The translations under genes were made by a program, and so were the position numbers. DNA of 51,476 nt, taken from the NCBI GenBank assembly GCA_038323835.1, contig JBBQHI010000026.1:1-51476 (forward strand). The letters are read 5' to 3'. This stretch comes from JACVRW01 sp038323835. GTDB lineage: Bacteria > Actinomycetota > Thermoleophilia > Solirubrobacterales > Thermoleophilaceae. A model generated the notes under the pieces. The model was not told the DNA's origin and made no database searches. It saw only the letters and a program-made list of their open reading frames with translations. Positions 24,290-31,484 of the stretch are shown piece after piece; position 1 is the first letter of the stretch; each line of letters opens with the position of its first letter.

Positions 24290-24700
24290 CTAGTCGCCCG
24301 CCCGGCGAAAGTTCGGAAGGCGGAAGCCGTCCGCCGCTTCCTCGAAGAAGAGCTCTACGCGAAGACCATCTACCAGCTCCTCCGGTTGGCACCCGTGAAC
24401 GTTTCCGACCACACGGATGCCCTCGGCGAGCGCGATAAGGCCTACTGCATACGGAACGCTCTCGGCCATCTCGGCATTCGCGGGATGGTGAACGATCACC
24501 CAGCTGTAGAGCTGGCCGGAACCAGTCGCAAGAGCCCACCTGGTCTCGTCGCTCCGGCACACCGGGCACATGGGTCCCGGCGGCCAGCGCGCGGTCCCGC
24601 AGATGCGGCACCGGGGGATCAGGAACTTCCCTTCACGGCACCCGTCCCAGAAGGGCTTTGTGTCATGGTCGGGGGAGGGGAGGGGCGCGCCGTGGATCAT
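24290..24700 (-). CDS. DUF35 zinc-ribbon / OB-fold protein
   Basis: 136 residues. A helical N-terminus (PFWDGCREGKFLIPRC) leads to a rubredoxin-like zinc ribbon, CRICG...CPVC, then an OB-fold with GQLYSWVIVHHPA and VPYAVGLIALAEGIRVVGNV. DUF35 proteins bind acyl-CoA thiolase-like partners; in steroid breakdown the DUF35 domain of ChsH2 forms an aldolase with Ltp2. The gene lies 3 bp after the thiolase-like gene, fitting such a complex. Confidence 0.92.
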   Translation of the reverse strand: MIHGAPLPSPDHDTKPFWDGCREGKFLIPRCRICGTARWPPGPMCPVCRSDETRWALATGSGQLYSWVIVHHPANAEMAESVPYAVGLIALAEGIRVVGNVHGCQPEELVDGLRVELFFEEAADGFRLPNFRRAGD

Positions 24701-24703
24701 CTT

Positions 24704-25861
24704 CTAGGCCTTGCGCATGATGATCGCCGCCGAAAGCTGGGCCACGGAGCTGCAGGAAAGGATGACCTCCGCGTGGGGTACCTGGGCAGTCGATGTCCCT
24801 CGGAGCTGCCGGACGCTCTCGATCACGTGCGGGAGCCCGTGGATGTAGGCCTCCGAGTGGTTACCTCCGTGGGTGTTCACGGGCAGTTCGCCGTCGCATT
24901 CGATTCGGCCGTCCTCGACGAAAGGGCCGCCCTCGCCTGGAGGGCAGAAGCCATACGCCTCGAGCGAGAAGATGATGAAGGGGGTGAAGTGGTCGTACAC
25001 CATCAACACGTCGATGTCTTTCGGCCCCAGGCCCGCCGAGCGGTACACGTCTCGGGCGGTGTGAACCGACTCGGCCTCCGCCAGGTTCTCGCGGAAGATG
25101 ATGCCGGCGGCCTTGGTGCCGCTTCCCTGGGCCGCCCCGGAGACGAGGACCGCTGGATGTCGCAGGTCCCCGGCCCGGTCTGCACGCGTGACGATCACGG
25201 CGCAACCGCCATCACTCTCGATGCAGCAGTCGAGAAGCCGAAGGGGGTCGGCGATCACACGCGAGTTCCGGTGGTCCTCCAGTGTGATCGGCTTGCGCAT
25301 CATCGCTCGTGGGTTGAGGCTTCCGTGGCGGCGAAGCGCGACGGCGACCGCGCCGAACTGCTCGGTCGTCGTTCCGTACTCGATCATGTGCCGCCGGGCG
25401 AACTGACCCCAAATCTGCGCCGGCGTCATCATTCCCCACGGCATGTGGAAAGCCTCGACGCCGCCTACGTGCGTGGGCGGCGCCGCCTGCCCGTAGCGGT
25501 GCCCCGACCGGCCGTTCAGGGCTCGGTAGCAGACCACGGTGCTGGCCAGACCTGCAGCGATTGCCGCCGCGGCATGAACGATGACCGCGTTGCCTCCAGT
25601 TCCGCCATAACCGGTGTGACTCATCCACCGGAGGTTCTTGAGACCGAGATGCGAGGTGAGGGCCACCTCGTCCACGGCATCGAGGTCGAAGCGGACGAGG
25701 CCGTCGATGTCATCGATCGCGATGCCGGCGTCGTCGGCAGCCTTCTTGATCGCTTCGCACGCGAGCGAGAGCTCGGTTCGGCCTGACTCCTTCGAGTACT
25801 CCGTCTCGCCGATCCCTACGATCGCGCTCTTGTCGCGCAGGCCGGAGAGCGTGTCGTTCAT
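24704..25861 (-). CDS. Thiolase-like protein, SCP2/Ltp2 type, without thiolase cysteine
   Basis: 385 residues. The fold is thiolase-like: KSAIVGIGETEYSKESGRTE at the start, WMSHTGYGGTGGNAVIVHAA where the nucleophile loop lies, and NTHGGNHSEAYIHGLPHVIE near the end. The nucleophile position has Gly-Thr-Gly-Gly instead of Cys, and the GHP motif is replaced by EAYIHG. With DUF35 next to it, an Ltp2-like retro-aldolase that splits a beta-hydroxyacyl-CoA is more likely than a true thiolase. The ATG overlaps the CoA-transferase stop by four bases (ATGA), so I reject the longer upstream frame. Confidence 0.87.
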   Translation of the reverse strand: MNDTLSGLRDKSAIVGIGETEYSKESGRTELSLACEAIKKAADDAGIAIDDIDGLVRFDLDAVDEVALTSHLGLKNLRWMSHTGYGGTGGNAVIVHAAAAIAAGLASTVVCYRALNGRSGHRYGQAAPPTHVGGVEAFHMPWGMMTPAQIWGQFARRHMIEYGTTTEQFGAVAVALRRHGSLNPRAMMRKPITLEDHRNSRVIADPLRLLDCCIESDGGCAVIVTRADRAGDLRHPAVLVSGAAQGSGTKAAGIIFRENLAEAESVHTARDVYRSAGLGPKDIDVLMVYDHFTPFIIFSLEAYGFCPPGEGGPFVEDGRIECDGELPVNTHGGNHSEAYIHGLPHVIESVRQLRGTSTAQVPHAEVILSCSSVAQLSAAIIMRKA

Positions 25862-28059
25862 ACGAGCGCTCCCTCGGCCCGGAGCCTGTCGATCTCGCTC
25901 GGAGCCACACCGACCACGCCGCCGAGCACTGCGTCGGTGCTGTCCCCGAGGAGGGGCGCGTGGTGGAGTTCCGGCCGCACGCCGTCGTACTGCCACGGCA
26001 CTCCCGCGGCTGGATGTCCCCTGGCGACCGGGTGGTCGTCCTCCACCACGTAGCCTCGTGCGGCAAGGTGGGGATCGGCCATCACCTCGCTGATGTCAAG
26101 GACCGCTCCAGCCGTCATTCCTCTGCTCTGGAGGAGGTCCATCGCCTCTTCCCTCGAGAGTGCGCGGACCTGGTTCCGGAGGTCGTGCCCGACCTCCTCT
26201 GAGACGGCCACGAAGCGGTCCGGTTCCCTCGTCGGGAGGAACGTGGCCGTGTGGGCCTCGAAGGTGTCGCCGCCGGTGGCGGCTGGGACGAGGCCCCCGA
26301 TGGCGGTCAGCACGACATCGAGCATGCTCACCTCGACCTGGCTGCCCGAGCCCGTCCGCTCGCGGTTCACGAGCGCTTCCTGGACGGCCAGCGTTAGGTA
26401 GGCGCCGGTCATCAGATCGGGATAGATCGATCCAACGAGCCGGGGGCGTCCGGCCTCGTCGCGCGTCACGCTCGCGAGGCCGCTCATCAGGATGACGCCA
26501 CTGTGGAGGGCGACGTAGCCGCCCCATGGCCCGGTTCTGCCGAAGCCGCTGATCGAGGCGACGATGATGTCCCCTCGTATGGCCGACAGGGCGTCGTAGG
26601 TGAGTCCGAGCCGCTCGACCGCGCGTCGAGAGAAGTTCTCGACCACGACGTCGCTCGATGCCACCAGCCGGTCGAGCATCCGTCTGCCCTCCGGGGAGCG
26701 CAGATTTATGAGAACGCTCTTCTTGCCTCGATTCACGTAGTTGAAGTTCATGCTCGCGTCGTACGTGGGCTCGCCGACGAAGGGGGGGATGTTCCGCGTC
26801 ACGAGCCGGGTCTCGCTCTCGACCAGCACGACCTCCGCTCCCAGCGAGGCGAGCATCTGCCCCGCGAACGGCCCGGCGACGTACTGGCTCAGGTCGAGAA
26901 CCCGGATGCCCGCCAGCGGACCTCCGCCGGAAGCCGGCCCGTGGGCGTCGGTGAGCATCCGTGCGGCATCGTCGAGGTCGCCGGCCATGGCCCGCGACCG
27001 GCGCTGCCCGCCCACGATGATGGGGTCCTGTGGCACGGTCACGCCGGCGCTCGTCGTCCTGAGAGCGCCAGTGGCGCGAATGTGGTCGGTCACGAGCGTG
27101 TCCCTGAGCTCCACGGCCGGGCAGCAGGGAAGCCCACGGGCCTGGGCGGCGTGGAGGATCTCCAGTCCGTCGTGCTCCTTCGCCCATTGAGCGAGATGGG
27201 CGCGGAGCTCCTTCCAGTGCTGCGTGCGGCTCTCGACGTCGGCGAAGATCTCGTCGGAAGCCCAGTCCGGCCCATCCAACATGTCGACCAGGGCGGCCCA
27301 ATGCGACTCGGTGAACGCCGGGAGAATGACGTCTCCATCTCGGCAGGGCAGATAGCAGTTGGGCTCCACGTCGGCGTGACCCGGCCTTCGGCCGCGGACG
27401 CCACCTCCGTAGGCGGTCAGTCCCCATTCGAACACCATCATCGATACGGCGGCCTCGAGCGTCGAGACCTCGACGTGCCGTCGCATGACTCCGGCCGTGA
27501 GGCTCTCATGGATGGCTCCGAGCAGGGCGATCGCCGTCGCCAGCCCCCCGGAGACCTGCGCAAGCGGTGCGAGGCTTTGTACCGGAGGGTCGTCCTCGCG
27601 CTCACACCGGTCGGGGAAGCCGGGCGTGGCGTCCGCCAGCCCGCAGAGGGCGGAGACCACGACGTCGTCGGCTCGGAAGCGCGTGTACGGGCCCGACTGG
27701 CCGAACGGCGTGACGCAGGCGGTCAGGAGCTGAGGATGCCTCGACGAGACGCTTGGGCAGTCGAGCCCGAAGCCAGCGAGTTCGTCATGCAGGTGCGAGT
27801 TGAGGTAGACGTCGGACTCGGCGAACATATCGTCGAGCTTCCGCAGCGACGCCTCCGAACCCGGGTCGACGGGGAGGCAGGCCTTGTCGACATCGAGGAA
27901 GTCAAGCCACGATGACGGCGGGTCCGGCACCACGGTTCCCAAGCCGGCGATCTCCACACGGGTCACCCCTGCGCCGGCGTTCGCTAGCAGCTTGCCGCAC
28001 AATAACCCCGCGACGTCGACGGTGGCGTCCACGACCGTCAACCCCCGCAACGGGAACAT
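25858..28059 (-). CDS. Two-domain class III CoA-transferase (CaiB/BaiF)
   Basis: 733 residues made of two CoA-transferase family III units, about 1-355 and 358-733; each opens with the family motif (LRGLTVVDATVDVAG and LAGIRVLDLSQYVAGPFAGQ). The catalytic Asp region is kept in the second unit (SIYPDLMTGAYLTLAVQ). In the first unit the matching stretch reads LAQVSGGLATAIALL, with no Asp, so only the C-terminal half seems catalytic. It would move CoA from a donor acyl-CoA to the pathway acid. The ATG at 28059 overlaps the upstream stop (TGATG). Confidence 0.88.
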   Translation of the reverse strand: MFPLRGLTVVDATVDVAGLLCGKLLANAGAGVTRVEIAGLGTVVPDPPSSWLDFLDVDKACLPVDPGSEASLRKLDDMFAESDVYLNSHLHDELAGFGLDCPSVSSRHPQLLTACVTPFGQSGPYTRFRADDVVVSALCGLADATPGFPDRCEREDDPPVQSLAPLAQVSGGLATAIALLGAIHESLTAGVMRRHVEVSTLEAAVSMMVFEWGLTAYGGGVRGRRPGHADVEPNCYLPCRDGDVILPAFTESHWAALVDMLDGPDWASDEIFADVESRTQHWKELRAHLAQWAKEHDGLEILHAAQARGLPCCPAVELRDTLVTDHIRATGALRTTSAGVTVPQDPIIVGGQRRSRAMAGDLDDAARMLTDAHGPASGGGPLAGIRVLDLSQYVAGPFAGQMLASLGAEVVLVESETRLVTRNIPPFVGEPTYDASMNFNYVNRGKKSVLINLRSPEGRRMLDRLVASSDVVVENFSRRAVERLGLTYDALSAIRGDIIVASISGFGRTGPWGGYVALHSGVILMSGLASVTRDEAGRPRLVGSIYPDLMTGAYLTLAVQEALVNRERTGSGSQVEVSMLDVVLTAIGGLVPAATGGDTFEAHTATFLPTREPDRFVAVSEEVGHDLRNQVRALSREEAMDLLQSRGMTAGAVLDISEVMADPHLAARGYVVEDDHPVARGHPAAGVPWQYDGVRPELHHAPLLGDSTDAVLGGVVGVAPSEIDRLRAEGALV

Positions 28060-28823
28060 CACGTGCTCAGCTGAGGCCACGCGAGGGGCTCCATCCCGGT
28101 GTCGTAGATCTGCACCGCGAGCGGAAAGACAGGTATCTCGGCCCCCGGCCAGTCGTCCGGCTCGACGCCGCCGCCGCCGTAGGGGCAGAGCGACATGGCG
28201 ACAATCAGGTTCGTCTCGGCGAAGAACTCGATGTAGTCGCCGGCCTCTGACTCGCTCCCTTCGATGAGGAAATGACCCGTGTGCGGATCGAGACCCGACT
28301 TCTGAAACAGGTTCAGGTTGTCGTGGATATACCGCTGGCTGAGGCCCATCAGGGCCATGCCCGCGCGGAGGTTGTCGTAGCACGTCCGCGGGTGCTGGCC
28401 GGAGTAGAGCGTCCAGTGGTGGGGATTGCAGTGCGCGCTGTAGACGACGTGGTGTCGGATGTTGCGAGGTACATCGGCCTGCTTGACCGTGTCGGCAATG
28501 CAGGTGCACAGCGGCCGGCTCTTCGGTGCCGTGCCCCAGACGCGCGTCATGCGGGTGACGTGGCTGCCCTCGATCGCGAGCTGGGTTCCAGCCGCGTAGT
28601 GCTCGAGCGGGTCGTCGCCGTTGAGGATGCAGACGTCGGTGATCTGGGGCTCGCTGACCGTCACGATCCTGAACGCCTGTCCTGCCTTGACCTCGAAGCC
28701 CCATCCGGTCTTCGGCGGCTCGACGACGTGGTCGGACACCTTGGTGAAGCCCGATCGAGCGGACACGAGCGCGGCATAGAACTCGTGGTCGAACGGGTAT
28801 AGAGGAATGCCGCGGAGCGTCAC
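28059..28823 (-). CDS. DUF1989 protein A (urea-carboxylase-associated / carboxyguanidine-deiminase-like)
   Basis: 254 residues of the DUF1989 family. In guanidine-degrading bacteria, pairs of such proteins form the deiminase that turns carboxyguanidine into allophanate. Visible parts are QITDVCILNGDDP, a metal or catalytic region with HHVVYSAHCNPHHW and TCYDNLRAG, and the motif NLNLFQKSGLD near residue 175. Cys and His residues expected for a metal site are present. It has a GTG start overlapping the previous stop (GTGA). The substrate here is unknown, since no guanidine or urea carboxylase is adjacent. Confidence 0.85.
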   Translation of the reverse strand: MTLRGIPLYPFDHEFYAALVSARSGFTKVSDHVVEPPKTGWGFEVKAGQAFRIVTVSEPQITDVCILNGDDPLEHYAAGTQLAIEGSHVTRMTRVWGTAPKSRPLCTCIADTVKQADVPRNIRHHVVYSAHCNPHHWTLYSGQHPRTCYDNLRAGMALMGLSQRYIHDNLNLFQKSGLDPHTGHFLIEGSESEAGDYIEFFAETNLIVAMSLCPYGGGGVEPDDWPGAEIPVFPLAVQIYDTGMEPLAWPQLST

Positions 28824-29677
28824 GACTCGCGCCCCGGCGTCGGTGTCGCCTCGGTTGAACGCACTCCGTTCGAGTCCAGGTAGAGCGACAGGTCGGGATA
28901 GCCCATGCCCTCATACGGCCAGGCCAGTGGCTCTGCGACGGGTTCCGTGACGGCCACCTTCACCGCCCGCGGCGAGGATCGAATCTGGTTCGGGGGGTCG
29001 GAGCCGTCCAGACACGGGCTGAGCGCGAGAAGCACCGCCAGGTCGATTTCCACGAAGAACGTCAGGCGGTCGCCGCGGAGGGCATCGGAGGGGTAGGTCG
29101 TAACGCGGCCGCCCTCCACTGCGCTCTTCTGGAAGAGGCACGCGTTGTCCACGATCAACTCGGCGCCAAGGCCACTTGCCTCAAGCCCTCGGGCGAATTG
29201 CGCCCAGCTGCTCATTGCGCTCATTCCGCCTCCCGAGTAATGCCACTGAGCCGGCGTGCCGGCGCCGCCCAGCACGGGATGGTGCTTGGGTGCGACGACG
29301 CCGTCAATCGGCCGCGTGGCGACCGTGTCTTCGAGCACGGTCATAAGCGGCCGAAGCCGGGCCATGGTTCCCCACAGGCGGCTCCAGCGTGAGAGAAACA
29401 GCCCGTCGATAAGGCAGGTCTGATGCGCCCAGAAGCGTTCGTCCGGATCGTCGGAGTTGAAGGCCAGCATGTTTACGATCTGCGGGCCATCGATCAGCTC
29501 GACCGTGAGAAGTTCCCCTGCCTTTACGTCGAGGCGGTATCCGGCTGGATCGGCGACGACCTGCTCGACGCGCTGCTTCGCAGTGCTTCGAGCGTCTGCA
29601 ACCCCCCGGTAGAAGGCGCTGTCAAACGGGCGGGAGTGGGACGAGTGATCGGCGTTTCGTTTCAGAGCGCTCGGCAC
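28820..29677 (-). CDS. DUF1989 protein B, paralogue without the Cys site
   Basis: 285 residues, homologous along its length to protein A: LDVKAGELLTVELIDGPQIVNMLAFNSDDPDERF, LWGTMARLRPLMTVLEDTV and NACLFQKSAVEGG. The HxxVYSAHC region of A is replaced by APKHHPVLGGAGTPAQW, which lacks Cys. That suggests a heterodimer in which one subunit carries the catalytic site, or a changed specificity. It is the first gene of a leftward run of overlapping genes reaching the MaoC gene; an AT-rich palindrome lies just upstream. Confidence 0.84.
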   Translation of the reverse strand: MPSALKRNADHSSHSRPFDSAFYRGVADARSTAKQRVEQVVADPAGYRLDVKAGELLTVELIDGPQIVNMLAFNSDDPDERFWAHQTCLIDGLFLSRWSRLWGTMARLRPLMTVLEDTVATRPIDGVVAPKHHPVLGGAGTPAQWHYSGGGMSAMSSWAQFARGLEASGLGAELIVDNACLFQKSAVEGGRVTTYPSDALRGDRLTFFVEIDLAVLLALSPCLDGSDPPNQIRSSPRAVKVAVTEPVAEPLAWPYEGMGYPDLSLYLDSNGVRSTEATPTPGRES

Positions 29678-29681
29678 TAAG

Positions 29682-29698
29682 TTGATAAAATATCAAAT
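29682..29698. promoter_or_regulatory. AT-rich palindrome, candidate operator
   Basis: TTGATA-AAA-TATCAA, a perfect inverted repeat 4 bp upstream of the DUF1989 B start and 6 bp after the HyuB stop. It contains the nonamer ATATCAAAT that recurs at 37826-37834. Probably bound by the island's GntR-type regulator. Confidence 0.55.
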
Positions 29699-29702
29699 AG
29701 AG

Positions 29703-31484
29703 TCAGCGGCGGAGTTGCGACATGGCCCGCAAGTCTTCTGCGTCGGCATGGCCCGTGACCGACTCTCCAGGAAGTCCGTACTCGTCCCGCGCCGACTCGG
29801 GGCTGACGAGGCCGGCGCGCACGTCGCGCAGGACGAGTTCGGGGTCACGTTCGCTGGCGGGCCCGACACCTCCTCCGCCCGGGATCTGCGCGACGATGCG
29901 ATCGCCTGGGCCGACCCTCACGACGGCGTGGAGCGGGAGCTCCTCGCGCGTCCCATCCGCGCGAACGAGGATCTTGCGGTGAACGCGCTTCCGTGCGTCA
30001 TCGGGGGAGCCTCCGCCCAAGCGGCTCGGCGGCGGGTGGACGGTCCCGGTCCCTATGTGCGTGACGAGGGCTTCGTGGCCGACGATCTCCACGTCGAGGG
30101 TGGCCCCCGGAGCGCCGCGCCAGGTGCCCGGGACTCCCGAGTCCTGCCACAGCTCGTGCCGGTGGAAGTGCAACGGCAGGCGAAATTCGAGCAGCTCCAC
30201 GTCTCCGACACTCGCCGCGCCGCCCGTGCAGATCAATCCCCACAACCCGCCGCCGTCGACACCCGTGACGGCGCCGCTACCCCCCTGGTGGGTGATGTGG
30301 AGGGGCCCGGTGCTGTACGGCTGGCCATCGCGCGGATCGATACCGGACAGGGTGTTCACCGCGAGTTGCGACCATCCCGCGCACGCTCGCTCCGGCACCA
30401 TCTTGCTCAGTGCGTCACAGACCGACTCCCAGACGGCGGCCCAGACGTCGCCGGTGCTCATGGCGCATGCCGCGGGCAGGGCGGCGTTGAGCATCGTCCC
30501 GGACTCCCCGAGGTCCACCTCCACTGCCCGGTACAGGCCCTCGTTGATCGGAAGACCAGGCTCCAGCGCGGTGATGACCGCGAAGTAGACGGCCCCGAGG
30601 GTCGCGCCCGCATAGGAGTTCCGATAGCTGCGGCATTCCGGCGGCGACTCGATCGCCACATGCAGCGTGTCGCGCTGTTTGCGGACCAGAGTTCGGATGC
30701 AGAGATCGCCGCTCCCGTGCCCGTCGTCCTCGATCCAGCTCTCGCCGGCGAACTCGCCGTCGGCGATACCCGCGATGTCAGCTCGTGCAAGTTCGTCTGC
30801 GCGGTCGAGGATCTGCGCCATTGCCCGGTTGACCGTGTCCGGGCCATAGCGGGTGAAGAGTTGCTCCAGGCGACGTGTCGCGACGCGCACGGCGCTCAGC
30901 TGCGCCCCGATGTCGCCAGCCACGAGCTCCGGGATCCGGACGTTGGCGAGGATTAGCCGCCAGACGTCCTCCCGAGTCCGCCCGCCCTCCACGAGCTTCA
31001 TGGCGGGCATGATCAACCCCTCCGAGAACAGATCTTCGGCCTGTGGGTTATAACCACCGGGCGCGGGTCCGCCGATGTCCCCCATGTGGGCACGGCTGCA
31101 GGCCCAGGCCACGAGCTGCCCGTCACTCCACACCGGCGCGATGACGTCGATGTCGATGAGGTGGCTGCCGCCACTGGCCGGCTCGTTGCGGACGAAGATG
31201 TCGCCGACCCCGATGTCACGGGCCCACATCGCTGCCACGTTCTTGACCGCGACGATCATGCCGCCGAGGTGGACCGGCTGGTCCTGCCCCTGCACGACCA
31301 TCTCCGGAACGCCGTTGGCCGTCGTATAGGCCGCATTCGAGAAGTCGTTTCCGAGGGCGAGGATGGGCGACCTCGCGGTGCGCTGGATGATCGCGGTCAT
31401 CTCGCGAACGATCGACCGCGTCGCGCCGTGCACCACGGCGAGCGTGATCGCGTCGACCCCCTTGTCACGCGCCACGCTTGCCAC
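29703..31484 (-). CDS. hyuB: Hydantoinase/oxoprolinase subunit B
   Basis: 593 residues of the HyuB family. With HyuA it opens cyclic amides such as N-methylhydantoin or 5-oxoproline using ATP. Characteristic stretches: SPILALGNDFSNAAYTTANG near the start, the region HLGGMIVAVK, WACSRAHMGDIGGPAPGGYN, SYAGATLGAVYFAVITALEP, GTMLNAALPAACAMSTGDVW and the C-terminal GIGT/PPPSRLGGGSP loop. The GTG start overlaps the end of HyuA by 20 bp, giving coupled translation. No N-terminal truncation is obvious. Confidence 0.93.
   Translation of the reverse strand: MASVARDKGVDAITLAVVHGATRSIVREMTAIIQRTARSPILALGNDFSNAAYTTANGVPEMVVQGQDQPVHLGGMIVAVKNVAAMWARDIGVGDIFVRNEPASGGSHLIDIDVIAPVWSDGQLVAWACSRAHMGDIGGPAPGGYNPQAEDLFSEGLIMPAMKLVEGGRTREDVWRLILANVRIPELVAGDIGAQLSAVRVATRRLEQLFTRYGPDTVNRAMAQILDRADELARADIAGIADGEFAGESWIEDDGHGSGDLCIRTLVRKQRDTLHVAIESPPECRSYRNSYAGATLGAVYFAVITALEPGLPINEGLYRAVEVDLGESGTMLNAALPAACAMSTGDVWAAVWESVCDALSKMVPERACAGWSQLAVNTLSGIDPRDGQPYSTGPLHITHQGGSGAVTGVDGGGLWGLICTGGAASVGDVELLEFRLPLHFHRHELWQDSGVPGTWRGAPGATLDVEIVGHEALVTHIGTGTVHPPPSRLGGGSPDDARKRVHRKILVRADGTREELPLHAVVRVGPGDRIVAQIPGGGGVGPASERDPELVLRDVRAGLVSPESARDEYGLPGESVTGHADAEDLRAMSQLRR

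Noticed and set aside
24098..25786. 562-codon forward frame
   Set aside because: It is antisense to the DUF35 and thiolase-like genes, which carry clear motifs.
24704..25861. True acetyl-CoA acetyltransferase
   Set aside because: The nucleophile Cys and GHP motif are absent.
25862..25996. Longer N-terminus for the thiolase-like protein
   Set aside because: The extra 45 residues are Arg/Pro-rich and lie over the CoA-transferase gene; the ATG at 25861 gives the family N-terminus and an ATGA overlap.
26096..27427. 443-codon reverse frame inside the CoA-transferase gene
   Set aside because: Arg-rich shadow of the real frame on the same strand; no domain.
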